From NCBI GenBank assembly GCA_023376005.1, contig CM042138.1:92713391-92777390 (forward strand): DNA of 64,000 nucleotides, written 5' to 3'. This DNA comes from Doryteuthis pealeii. Lineage: Eukaryota; Mollusca; Cephalopoda; Myopsida; Loliginidae. The position numbers were made by a program, and so were the translations under genes. Below, piece after piece: positions 42,260-52,598 of this stretch. The notes beneath the pieces were generated by a model. The model had not been told where the DNA came from. It saw only the letters and a list, made by a program, of their open reading frames with translations, and did not search any database. Each line of letters opens with the position of its first letter. Positions within the stretch are counted from its first letter, which is position 1.

Positions 42260-43850
42260 CAGTTATTATAACGTTTGATATGTTTGATACTTAAGAACTT
42301 CATCCCACACATAAAATACTTAAAAATAAATGTACTAGAGCCCAACAACTATTACGAGTAGTTGCCCATACTGAATGGGGAGCGGATCAACAAACACTAC
42401 TTAAATTATACAGATCACTGATCCGTTCCTAACTTGATTATGCCTGCTTTGTATATAGATCTGCTAGGACGTCTTACCTCAAAGAGCTCAATTCTGTACA
42501 CCATGAAGGCTTAAGGCAAGTCATAGTAGCCTTCAGAACTTCTCAAGCCGACAGCCTATATGTAGAGGCTTATGAAGCACCTCTACAGCTAAGATGCGAA
42601 AAACTAGCCTTGCAATACTACACAAAACTCAAATCCTGCCCATCCAACCCAGCTTATGACTGCAACTTCAATCAAGAATACAAGGAATGTTTTGAAAAAA
42701 GAAAAATCCGTAAAACCTTTTGGTCTCCGAATGGAACCCATCCTCAAAGAATCTAAAATTCATCTCACAAATATTCACAAAACCATTATACTAAAAACAC
42801 CACCTTGGATCATTAAAAACCTAAAGTGATTCTTGAGCTAAGTGAACTCCCCAAAACAAAAACCCATCCTAGCACTTACCAAGATAAATTCCACAATATT
42901 CTAGAACGCTACCCTAACCACTTCTACATTTTTACAGATGGCTCTAAGGACAATGACAAAACAGCATGTGCAGCTATTTTAAATAAAAAAATTAAGAAAA
43001 GCTCTCCCAAATGAAAGTTCCATTTTTCAGCTGAAAACCCGTGATCTAGCACTTGACATAATCTATGAAAATAATCACAAAAAATACATCATCTTCTCAG
43101 ACTCGCTCTCTGTCCTACTATCATTAAGAAATAAAAAAAACTGGAAAACCCTCTCATCATTAAGCTCCTGAATAGATTAGACTTGATGTATAACTCTAAG
43201 GAGATTATGATATGCTGGATCCCAAGTCATATAGAGTTAGGGGAATGAAAGAGCAGACTCCGCAGCTAAATCGGCTCTAGATTTGATCCCTGACAATTTA
43301 ATGATACCATATACTGATTTGAAACCTAAAATTAACAGATTCCTTCATACAAAATGGCAACATCACTGGAATAACAACATCCACAATAAACCTTTCCTAA
43401 TCAACCCCACTTTGGGAGGCTGGAGACCAACTTAAAGAAGTCTAGAAAGGAACAAGTTATGATTACGCATATTGGTCATACAAGACTAACACCCTGTAAT
43501 ATACTCAAAACAAGAACAACAACCACAATGTGGAACATTTCAAACACTTTGACAGTTAAACACTTATTCATGGAATGCTTTTATTTTAAAGCAAACAATA
43601 TGAAAGATCTGTTTGAAACAGTCAACATGGAGGATATTCTCTCTTTTTTTAGGGAAATAAAATTATACCCTAGAATATAAACATGAAACAAATCAATATC
43701 ATACAACATAATCCCAACTAATACAAACACATTTTTAAAACCAATTACTAAAAAGTAAACATATAAATACACGATATGTATAACTTCCTAACCGTCAGGC
43801 ATGACATAACCCCAGACAGGTTGATATGCCATTAAAATCAATGAACAAAC
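42260..43850 (+). mobile_element. Decayed LINE with RNase H domain (Jockey/I-like)
   Basis: Broken frames in order: RT end (YRSLIRS-, DYACFVYRSAR-like, LNSVHHEGLRQ), EAYEAPLQLRCEKLALQYY, then RNase H (FYIFTDGSKDNDKTACAAIL, first catalytic Asp in TDGS), CWIPSHIELGE (HxGxxGNExAD region), then HIGHTRLTP and LTVKHLFMEC, the C-terminal Cys/His tail, ending near 43680. The 3' UTR ends GGTTGATATGCCATTAAAA and (ACAA)n. 5'-truncated with several stops: inactive. The 42826-43014 frame is the best-preserved piece. Confidence 0.85.
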
Positions 43851-43869
43851 AAACAAAAAATAGTTCAAT

Positions 43870-44143
43870 ATGTAAAAATTCTAATAATCTTGATTCTTCT
43901 TCCTTATTATTATTATTGTTGTTGTGTTATTAAGTTTTTCACACAAGTGTTACTCAAACAACTTAGACTGGAGTCAGAGTGACAAGTCTCTTCAGATATC
44001 CAGGATTCTCTGAGTATTCTAGCTGATTTCAGCAATGCTGTTGTCTGCATGGCCTCAATTCTTCCTTTGATTTCCAGTTCCTCCAATCTTTTTTCCAAGT
44101 TTTTTTGGGAGGACTCTAGTGCACCAAATACAATAAGTAACAT
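43870..44143 (-). mobile_element. LINE C-terminus (restriction-like endonuclease type), second copy
   Basis: Minus-strand frame 44143-43913 has IVFGALESSQKNLEKRLEEL, EIKGRIEAMQ and LLKSARILRESW, matching 24772-24999. The (AAT)n/(CAA)n tract at 43905-43925 is the 3' tail. Confidence 0.75.
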
Positions 44144-44254
44144 AAACTGAAACGTTTACGCGTCGATATAAGCATCAAAATAAATTAATCTTTTGTTGGA
44201 ACATTTTGTTCTTCTACTTTCTATATATTGTCGAATATATTTCCATATTTTCTT

Positions 44255-44259
44255 CCATA

Positions 44260-44297
<38 letters not shown>

Positions 44298-44368
44298 TAT
44301 ATACGTATATGTATATACGTGTGTGTGTGTGTGTGGGTGTATGTATGTGTGTGTGTGTGTGTGTGTAG
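44255..44368. repeat. (TA)n/(GT)n microsatellite
   Basis: TA run to 44293, then TACGTGTGTG.. and GT runs. Confidence 0.9.
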
Positions 44369-44440
44369 ACATTAATTTATACAAACATAATGAGAAAGAA
44401 GTTTTAATATGCAAATTTCTGCGTGGCTTCCTATTCGTAA

Positions 44441-44505
44441 TATTATCACTAAAATAATGATACGCCTCAAACCATTAAGAATCGTATCATTATTTTCACG
44501 CTTCT
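44441..44505. repeat. Small hairpin
   Basis: AAAATAATGATACG and CGTATCATTATTTT pair around an 18-base loop. Confidence 0.7.
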
Positions 44506-44509
44506 TTTA

Positions 44510-44815
44510 AAGGAATTATTTAAAAGAATGGAGAATGTATTTCAAAAATATTGCCGCAGAAATTTTATTTGAATATACTTTGCTATATTCAACGTATTCA
44601 TGAGAAGATAACTTTTGTGTGTGTTTTGAATATTCTCCTGCACGACGTGGGTAGATTACCTACCGTGCGGTTTGCGATTGAAGTGGCGCTGAATAAATCA
44701 ATTCCGTGGAAAATTCTATGATAGTCAATTGAAAATTTCAAAATTAAGACGAATCCCTTGTTGTAGTGCTTGGATTTCAATGGTTAAAAAAAGTCATCAA
44801 CAGCAGATATGCAGT
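44510..44815. other. Unannotated stretch
   Basis: Not 28S and not a known repeat; no gene seen. Confidence 0.45.
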
Positions 44816-44816
44816 C

Positions 44817-45103
44817 ATTATGAGTTTTTCAGCTCTGGATTCAGACATGGTTTCGGGGCCGAGGCATCATTACCAATAACCCCGAGCGCCCTAGCAGTAT
44901 CTCATGATTCCACCAGATTATTTTGGTTTGTTGTCACTCTATGGATTTCCTTTTGTCTGATGGAGAAAGTCTAAGTTTAGTCAAGAATGCGGAAGTTGAG
45001 TTGGCACTGAATCCCCGACGTCCGACTTCGATAGAAAATACATTCGTTATCCAACCATTTCTGACACATTGTTCTCGTAGATCTTCATATTTTTCCAACT
45101 TAC
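44817..45103 (-). mobile_element. LINE C-terminus joined to rDNA
   Basis: The minus strand reads RKLEKYEDLREQCVRNGW, TNVFSIEVGRRGF and LTKLRLSPSDKRKS, then a stop and ..ILLGRSGLLVMM... KYxxLxxxCxxxGWxxxxxxxEVGxRGF is typical of the C-terminal restriction-like endonuclease region of some LINEs; normal CRGF is RRGF here. A second copy lies at 63405-63620. Directly upstream on the same strand is antisense 28S, so the frame 44934-45314 runs through both. That fused frame is not a gene. Confidence 0.7.
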
Positions 45104-45249
45104 GATTTTCAGTACGAATACGACCGCGAAAGCGTGGCCCATTGATCCTTTCCGAGCGGAGAGCTCCTTTCCGCCGAGAGGTGTCAGAAAAATTACCACA
45201 GGGATAACTGGCTTGTGGCGGCCAAGCGTTCGTAGAGACGTCGCTTCTG

Positions 45250-45280
<31 letters not shown>

Positions 45281-45530
45281 CGACGCAGAATTCGCTAAGC
45301 GTTGGATCACCCACTGACAGGGAACGTGAGCTGGGTTTAGACAGTCGTGAGACAGGTTAGTTTTATCCTACCGATCGGCACGTGTGTTACGTCGGCCGTG
45401 GCCACGGCTATCCCGTCCAGTACGAGAGGAACCGCGAGATCGGAGCAACGAAGGGGCGGCGGTGCCAAGCTGCCTCCGTGCGATAACGGCTGAAAGCCTC
45501 TAAGCCGGAACCGCGACCGGTGTCGCCACG
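45104..45530 (+). rRNA. Partial 28S rRNA (3' domain), rDNA fragment
   Basis: Starts GATTTTCAGTACGAATAC and contains the most conserved parts of large-subunit domains V/VI: TTACCACAGGGATAACTGGC and GTGGCGGCCAAGCG (peptidyl-transferase ring), GATGTCGGCTCTTCCTATC, GCTGGGTTTAGACAGTCGTG and the sarcin-ricin loop AGTACGAGAGGAACC at 45419-45433. Only ~430 bp of a ~4-kb gene is present and the flanks are not rDNA, so it is a displaced pseudogene fragment. High GC contrasts with the surroundings. Confidence 0.95.
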
Positions 45531-45793
45531 GTATTACGCTGATGTGCCCAGTCTATGTTTTTTTCCTCAGAACGGACTAACTCATTGACAAATATTTTCA
45601 AGCTTAAAATCTCTTACATATAAACTTTTCTTTGTAATTTCTGTCATGTTTTGTATTCTCTTCTGCGCAAGCATTAACATATCCTTCGTCGTTAATTATT
45701 CTTTTATTTACATTAGACGAAGAAATGATACTCAACCAACAATCACACCTCAACGAGGACTATAAAATGTGTAGACTCCTTAAGAGAGATAAG

Positions 45794-46115
45794 TGTTACA
45801 TAATCTATGCGGTTTCATAAGATTATTGTCAATCCCCTGTATTTCTAAAGGAATGGCCCTTTTCATACCATGGGTGGGACTTTCCATGGAATAGTACAGA
45901 AAGGCCGCCAAATTACGTGAAGTCACGTGGGACCTGGTTTGGTCCTCAGTTTTCAGTTGGACGTCAGGCAGTGAAGATGTGCTGCCTTAATTGTAACTCA
46001 CTCTGCATACGCACGCTATGTTAGTGAGATATTTAGTTACATGAAATATATAGTTAAGGAAATAAAGCTTAAGAAAAATAACACGGTCTTGTGATCAATG
46101 GGAGTCTTGGTAACA
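45794..46115 (+). mobile_element. Possible solo LTR
   Basis: Begins TGTTACATAATC and ends CTTGGTAACA, giving the TGTTAC/GTAACA inverted ends typical of an LTR. AATAAA at about 46059, near the 3' side, is a possible poly(A) signal. The flanks (ATAAG left, GGACT right) do not match, so either internal sequence follows or the call is wrong. Confidence 0.4.
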
Positions 46116-47065
46116 GGACTGATTGGAAGAAGAAATGAGCCAAGTGCGACCGATCACCAAGACGCTAGAAGAGATGTTAGAAGAGACCTAGAAGATGTAA
46201 GATGTCAAAGACGACAGAAGAAGAATAGAAGAAAGTAAGAAGTAATGAGAAGGGTATACAACACAAGATCCCTCAAAAAGGGATGTCTTGGGTTTTACCC
46301 GGAGGGGTAGTACCTATTATGATTCCATCTATGGATTAAATAAATCTGTTTGGTAAATATTTGCATTATCAGAAATGCTTCAAACTATAAAGCTGTGAGT
46401 TTTTTCTGTCTGTGACGGCATTCACCCTGGGTCGGTTGAACCGGCTCCATCCAATGAATTCACCTAATGTAAATTCATGGAAGGAGTCACAAGGGAATAG
46501 GAAATTCACAAGCGGTCTCTAAGCACCGCATGCATATCACAGACAGGGGAAGAAAATTCCATTGTTTGCTACAGATTTTCAGCAAACACTGTGATAAGTA
46601 TGCAAAAAGCCATTTATTCTTGACGATGATAGAGATGTCATTTGGATTTTCGCTAGAGTCCCTATGCCCGGGTTGTGGCCCTAATAAAACTGGGTGTCAA
46701 ACCCACCCGCCTTACCAGGATCTCATGTTCCCTACGACATGGCTTTGACACTACCAAGTCTACACCGCCTTCGGTTGGACTTTAGAAAAAATGTGCTAGA
46801 TGACCGTTGAGCAAAGAAATTCCTCCGCCCTTTAACAGGTCTTGTTTTTCGTACTTCAGAGTATCTAGCCACCCTCCTCAGCAGACATAACTGCCAGTTT
46901 ACCGGCTGATTCGCCGATGATCCGACTATGAAACAGATAGTACTGGGTCACATAGTATCAGTAGCATATTGAGCGACCTAACACAAACAAACAATTATGA
47001 AAACAACCGATTATTATTAAAGAGTAATAGTTACTTTAAATCATATAATTGTGTATCCGGTGGTA
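46116..47065. other. Unassigned stretch with LINE-tail scrap
   Basis: 46305-46350 has GGTAGTACCTATTATGATTC, CTATGGATTAAATAAATC, the LINE 3'-UTR phrase. 46620-46770 is GC-richer with no good frame. Nothing else recognised. Confidence 0.4.
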
Positions 47066-47071
47066 CGTAAT

Positions 47072-47360
47072 ATATTTACCAATCCCACCGCACGAGTAGG
47101 ATGCGACACAACGTCAATTTTTTAAGCGAAGTTTAACAGGTTGGAATTCAGAGTTTTCCTTCTCCTACACTGATTACCTAGTCTTGCTTAAAGAACCCAG
47201 TCTGCCTTGCTATTTACCCATAGCTGGAGGGCGAATTAGATTCATACCTTTCCCAAGAATATTAGTGATATGTGATATGCAAACAGCCTCGTCCAGGAAT
47301 TGAACTCTCGTCCACGATTCCATTTCCTACGAGTCTAACCATTAGACCACGCACCTCCCT
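47072..47360 (-). mobile_element. SINE family A, full length
   Basis: Head at the right (AGGTGCGTGGTCTAATGGTT, GAGTTCAATTCCTGGACG), body CTATGGGTAAATAGCAAGGC.., end CGGTGGGATTGGTAAATATA. Best-preserved copy together with 428-712. Confidence 0.85.
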
Positions 47361-47479
47361 TTTATTGTCATTAATCCCAGATCCAATCTGTCCTGGAGTG
47401 GTAGTACCTGTTTATTGGTCACATATTGACCAACTGAAGAGGCGAGTCTGGTTCAACAGCGACATCTCTTTTGAGAACT

Positions 47480-47940
47480 AATTCTACTGCATATCGTGCT
47501 ATAGTTCTCTCAACCCTCCTGTACAGTGCGGAATCTGGATGGTTTACAAAGCGGATACCCAGAGACTACATGTCTATATAATGCGTCATTTGCACAGTGT
47601 ATTAAATGTCAAATGTTGGCAGCATATTTCAACCAGGACCATCCTGGAGAGAAGTGAATTCCCTGTCATGTATAACATACTTGTCCAGCGCCAACTGAAA
47701 TGGATTGGTCACTTGAACAGACTTGGTGATGATAGACTACCAAAGCAGATTCTGTACTCTCAACTGAGAGAGATCCCGTGGAATCGGTAAACCAAAACTC
47801 AGGCATAAAGACAGCATCAAGAGAAACCAGGAGGACTTGAACATCCTCATTGGCAGTTGGCAAAACGCAACCAGATATCGAGTCAAATTGGAGATAACAG
47901 ATTTGTATAGTGTCATCATCGGATACGATGGACAGCTAGT
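47480..47940 (+). mobile_element. LINE reverse transcriptase C-terminus (CR1/L2-like)
   Basis: Plus frame 47539-47790 has VYKADTQRLHVYIMRHLHSV, WQHISTRTILERSEFPVMYN and LVQRQLKWIGHLNRLGDDRLPKQILYSQL. RWIGHxxRMxxxRLPKQxLYxxL is the post-thumb signature of CR1/L2-type LINEs. A frame break at about 47790 is followed by KPKLRHKDSIKRNQEDLN-like residues. No catalytic core; inactive fragment. Confidence 0.85.
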
Positions 47941-47954
47941 AGTATTATTAGTAG

Positions 47955-48165
47955 TAGTCGGGATCAGACAACGAGAGAGTCTATCCCCTTTTCACTATCG
48001 CTAGATTGTTTTTTAGCATCTGTGGTGGAGCGCCACACATAGTTTTAGAACCTTACTTTACTGCACATATCCCTATGCAATTTATAGGCTGAGTTGGTGA
48101 GGGCTGGTGTCGAACCAGGAACCTTGAGATTCCCAGCTGGGCACTCTACCGACTGAGCTAAACTA
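47955..48165 (-). mobile_element. SINE family B, nearly full length
   Basis: TCGGGATCAGACAACGAGAG, TCGCTAGATTG, GGTGGAGCGCCACAC, GCTGAGTTGGTGAGGGCTGG and head TAGTTTAGCTCAGTCGGTAG on the minus strand. The 3' end is short. Confidence 0.85.
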
Positions 48166-48415
48166 GTAGTAGTATATCAGTTTTAGGAATACTTGAAACG
48201 TAAGCAAATTATTTTTTTATTTGATAGGAGATTAATCTAATCCATAATATTAACTAATAGTATCAAAATGAATTACTTAAGGGTGTAATTGTTAAATAAT
48301 TATTATCATTAGTTACTTGAAACCATATGATTGGTTGAATAAGATTTACTTTGTTATTAGATTATGTAAACCAACAAATATCGAAATTAGCTTAAACTAG
48401 CACAAGTATCATCAT
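48166..48415. other. Unannotated AT-rich stretch
   Basis: Nothing recognised. Confidence 0.5.
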
Positions 48416-48419
48416 TATC

Positions 48420-49130
48420 ACCAATCATGTCGCGCTGTTAGCACGGATATCCATATCTCCTCATCCGTTCCTATCACTCATCATTCTCAGGAGGTCCTCT
48501 ATGCAGCACTCTGTATCCGCACAGAGCTGGTCAATGTGCGTATTTGTTAGTCGGCCCACACTGGCGTGCCCATGTGCTGGCTTCCACAGGAGGACATTAC
48601 TTATGAGTTCGTCCTTGCTTCTCCAGCAGTGTCCTGTGTGTCTTGTCCGTCTTACTCGGATGGTTTGGGTGATATGTGGCAGGTGGCAGTACAGCTGTTT
48701 TCTCGTAGGGTGTTGTTTCCACGTCTTGTTCAGGATCACACGCAGCACTCTTATGCAGCTTCCATCTAGTTTATTCTCTAGTCGCTTCGTTAAGGTCCAG
48801 GTGGTGCAGCCATATAGCAATACTGACACGACAACGGCATGGAAGAATTGTCTCTTTAACTTGTCTGTGAGATTGGATTTCCATATGACTTATAATTAAT
48901 TTATAGTGGATCATGTCGTTCCTATGCGTGCATTAACATCGTTTTCTGTGGAGGAGATATCACTGTCTAAATACTTAAATTGTTCTACCGAGTTTAGGAG
49001 TTTGCCATCGATAGTTGAGATGTCTCTTTTGTTTTTAAAAGGCAGGAGTGGAATTATTACTATTTATAAATTTAGCTGTCGCACGGGCTCAAGACTTTGA
49101 TTATTACTGAGTGACCCATCGTCTTTATCT
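48420..49130 (-). mobile_element. LINE reverse transcriptase fragment, longest copy
   Basis: The minus frame 48829-48461 gives SVLLYGCTTWTLTKRLENKL, LNKTWKQHPTRKQLY, VRRTRHTGHCWRSKDELISN and DQLCADTECCIEDL. Right of a frame break (48895-49120) it continues upstream as VEQFKYL.SDISSTENDVNARIG, the segment normally before VLLYG. The 3' end is at 48420 with an (ATC)n-like tail. The catalytic YADD motif is not included. Confidence 0.88.
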
Positions 49131-49470
49131 TGTGAAACAGCTAAATTAGTAATCAAGAATGATAGTGAACTAAACTAGCAGACCATTTCTAATGAATTCA
49201 AATAGTCCATATTCCTGGCTTTGTACCAAAACTTAACTAACCTTTGTGAGTAATTATATTTATGTATAGCCTGTCTGGGAGGATCTCTGTTGTGTATTTC
49301 CACCATTCAACATTTCAAGGAATGTGAAAACAAGATTTACGAATATTGATTTTAAAGTGAGTTATATCCTCCGTTCTGTCTTGGACACAACGGTATCAAA
49401 TTATCCACTCCTTTTTACCCGTGATTATCTAAGTTTACCTGGATAGAGGAAATAACATCACATCTATCTA
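49131..49470. other. Unannotated stretch
   Basis: No gene or repeat recognised. Confidence 0.45.
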
Positions 49471-49472
49471 TA

Positions 49473-49960
49473 TCTATACATATATAGAGGGCAGTTGTGT
49501 GTATATGTATGTCTGGAGAAAACTTCGAAAATAAAACAATTAACGACAAAGTAAATATATATACATATTAAATATCACCAGGACGAATTCTGAGCAAAAA
49601 TAATGAAGATTTAATTTATATTTGGGAAGATATTTAAAAATTCAAATTTGAAAAGTAACAGAAGGGAAAGTCATTTGCATGTTATTTTGTTTATCTTTTT
49701 TTTTTTTTTGTATTTTTTTTTTTGTTTTCTGCTTTGAAATATAATATTGATTGATTGAATTAATTGCATCATGTATATCTTTCTTTTTTTTATTGTAAAT
49801 CATTGAATGGAAATTTCTTACTATATTGTTATATATTTCCGTGGGAATTTTTATGGGGCAACCAGCGAGGATCTCACGCGCGATAATTAATAATGGATCT
49901 GCGAGCTAACTTTTAAAAAATCCCCCCTCTACCCGGTCGACGCAGGGTAGCCACTTCTAG
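49473..49960 (+). mobile_element. Helitron-like family 2, copy 1
   Basis: Starts TCTATACATATATAGAGGGC, then AGTTGTGTG, GAAAACTTCGAAAATAAAAC. Ends with hairpin CTACCC..GGGTAG, CCACTT and CTAG (49957-49960). No transposase frame. Confidence 0.8.
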
Positions 49961-50303
49961 TACATATATAAAGTGCAGTTGTGTGAATCTGTATGTCCGG
50001 AGGAAACTTCGAAAATAAAACAATTAACGACAAAGTAAATATATATACACATTAAATATCACCAGTGCTTGGTTTTTCGAGCAAAAGTAATGAGGATCGG
50101 ATTTAAATTCATGAAGATATCCAAGAAATAAATTTAGATGATAACAACATGGATTTTTCATTTAACATTGTAGATATAAATTTCTATTTTCAGAGTGACT
50201 GGATCAACGCAAGGTTTTTTTATGTAGGGATTTTAATGAGATCTGCGAGACTAACTTAAACAAATCCGCCTATACCCAGGAGACAACGGGTAGCCACTTC
50301 TAG
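49961..50303 (+). mobile_element. Helitron-like family 2, copy 2, head-to-tail
   Basis: Begins TACATATATAAAGTGCAGTTG immediately after the CTAG of copy 1, without its own TC. Ends CTATACCC..CGGGTAG, CCACTT, CTAG (50300-50303), T. 343 bp, internally deleted relative to copy 1. Confidence 0.8.
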
Positions 50304-50387
50304 TATAACTATATGGTAAGTAATTCTAATTCAATAATTTACAATTTTTTAAGATTATATTAGTTCAATTTATATTATACAAGGTGT

Positions 50388-50814
50388 GTCAAAAAAGTAC
50401 AGAGATGTTTTGTACATTTTGTATTTTTTTTAATTCAATTTTTAATCACTTTTTTTCAAACTCATATTTTTTTCTATTGAACCCTGAGATGGGACTCTAA
50501 CAGATACTACCGATCCGGATAAAACCTGAGAGCAATGGTGATGAAGATGCACTCCACATTCCTCGGGGCCGCAGAATTAGAACTTCACCATCAGATAGAG
50601 TTTAACGTCATACTAAGAACATCAAGGCCCTCAGTCCTCGCCTTCTAGCACATATATGATAAAAAGGGGGGTTTGCCATGAGGGCAATAGAATTAGGGCA
50701 ATCCTACAGGGGCTAGGGCTTGTATTCTGAAAAAGAATTAACGTACCATTTATTCTTCATTTCCATCTTGGTAAATACAACTATAAAATCCGTATTTTTT
50801 TTCACACCTTGTAT
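50388..50814. mobile_element. Mariner-like MITE split by a LINE tail
   Basis: Left end TACAAGGTGTGTCAAAAAAGT at 50388, right end TTTTTTTTCACACCTTGTA at 50796-50814. Between them, 50478-50712 is a LINE 3'-UTR fragment. A second diverged right half follows at 50818-50905. Confidence 0.7.
50478..50712 (-). mobile_element. LINE 3'-UTR fragment inside the MITE
   Basis: Minus strand: AGGATTGCCCTAATTCTATT, GAGTATGACGTTAAACTCTA..TCTGATGGTGAAGTTC and CCATCTCAGGGTTCAAT, matching 53775-54080. Confidence 0.75.
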
Positions 50815-50972
50815 TCTAAAAAAAAAATTAACGTGACATTTATTGTTCATTCCTATCTTGGTAAATACAGCTTCAATATTGATACTTTTGATACACTTAC
50901 TATTTCCAAATATGTTTTGATTTTTAAATATCTTCACGGATATAAATCAAATCTTCTTAATTTTTCTACAAA

Positions 50973-50974
50973 AG

Positions 50975-51017
<43 letters not shown>
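50973..51017. repeat. (TA)n
   Basis: TA run at the left border of a hairpin element; another at 51274-51314. Confidence 0.9.
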
Positions 51018-51021
<4 letters not shown>

Positions 51022-51022
<1 letters not shown>

Positions 51023-51150
51023 AACAAAAGACTTAGAGATTTAGCATTATAGTCTATTTCAGAGAGCTTACACAAAGTGGAGAGTTAGACACTTTGTCTA
51101 AGCTCCTGAAATAGACTATAATGCTAAATCTCTAAGTCTTTTGTTATTTC
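51022..51150. repeat. Hairpin element with ~50-bp arms
   Basis: AACAAAAGACTTAGAGATTTAGC..ATAGTCTATTTCAG and its exact complement around a ~30-base loop (ACTCTCCACTTTG region). Confidence 0.85.
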
Positions 51151-51271
51151 TTTACTTATATATTTTGCTCTGTGACTCTACATTGAGAGCAGACCTTGGG
51201 CTATCAACTGCGATCGTTTTTTTAAAATAAAACTCTGTGTCGTAAGGAAGATTTCTTTTCTGGACTTTTGG

Positions 51272-51317
<46 letters not shown>

Positions 51318-51319
51318 CG

Positions 51320-51710
51320 TTAATAATTCTGTCTTTGTACTTACAGCCGGATGTACATTTATGTTGATCGTAACATCATGTCAGACGAATGCCACTCCTT
51401 CGTTCATTGTTCGTTCGTGAGCTCATTGACGACTTTTCAATCCTGCCAGCGACTTGCATATCTTAGAAAAACTTTTTGCACTCATGACGATCGGTATTGA
51501 CTGAGACGACAGGCACAGTATACGCATCACTGTGACGCCTAAGACTGCCAACTACTTGACACCCTTTAGTGCAGCAGGAGCATGAACAGTTTTTTTTTCA
51601 GTGTGGCATGGAAGAGACAAAGATTGCAGTCCGATTGCTCTCATGTGATTTCACGTGATTTCATGGGATTAACCATACACCTATAGCAATAGTATAATCA
51701 TTACAGTTTA
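51320..51710. other. Unassigned stretch
   Basis: GACTGAGACGACAGGCACAG and following text looks like decayed LINE coding but I cannot assign it. Confidence 0.35.
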
Positions 51711-51714
51711 CTGG

Positions 51715-51990
51715 CATTCCTCACAATCCTACAACACCACCACCAGAACCTTTCCTCTCATGATGCCTCAAATGACTCATCAATCCCGTTGCAAAATACA
51801 CAAAGTTTGATGCAAATATGACATAGGAAGAACGTCCTTCCGATTGTATCGGATGGATCAGATGATAAAATGTGATGTTTATGCACCACCATATGTCTCT
51901 TAAGCACAGAAGCTGAGTTACAGACTTTGTTATGATTGCACAAGATACATTGTTTGTTCCTGGAATGTGCATGAATTGTCCCTAATAGAC
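51715..51990 (-). mobile_element. LINE C-terminal zinc-finger region, copy 1
   Basis: Minus-strand residues CILCNHNKVCNSASVLKRHM-VVH, then in another frame SYVIFASN..TGLMSHLRHHERKG: two C2H2-like fingers of the type found at the C terminus of some LINE proteins. Shared with 59756-60140. Frame breaks show decay. Confidence 0.7.
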
Positions 51991-52595
51991 AATGCATACA
52001 CATATACATACATACATACATACATACGCACAGACAACTACACTTTATGTATGTATAGATGATTTGATAGAATAGTTCGTTAACCGTAACACTATATAAG
52101 CTGATAGTTGTCATAGGGTCACAAGTATGTGACACTAAGTTAGGATTGAACTCACTATTTAGTTTTATAGATCTTGGAGTGACAAAACTCATAGTTAAAG
52201 ATTAAAATTGGAGAGAGATTGGAGAAATTAAGATTAACTATTTGACTAGAAAGAAGCATGAAGGGGGGGGGGGACTAATTGAAACTTTCAAAATAATTAA
52301 TGGAATTTCTTATTAAGGAAGTCATTATTTTGATATTTCTCTTTGAATTGGAAATTTTCTGTCAAGGCAGATTTTAAAAACTAAGTTGATTAGTAAATTA
52401 GATTTTTTATTCATTTATTTATTTTATTTTTTTATTTTTTTTTTGCTAACAGAAAAATGTTTTTGAAACAAATTGCCTAATCAGATCACAAATATCAATA
52501 TTGTAAAAATTGACTTGGATAATTTCAGAAATAATGAAAAAAAAAAAAAGGAATTTTAAGAAATCATTTTTGGAAAATATTGGAATTACTTAAAA
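51991..52595. other. Unannotated AT-rich stretch
   Basis: (ATAC)n at 52006-52027, G10 run at 52264-52273, poly-T near 52430. No gene. Confidence 0.5.
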
Positions 52596-52598
52596 GAA

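Noticed and set aside
44934..45314. 126-residue frame across LINE and 28S
   Set aside because: Half is antisense 28S rRNA, half a LINE C-terminus; rRNA conservation and not coding selection keeps it open.
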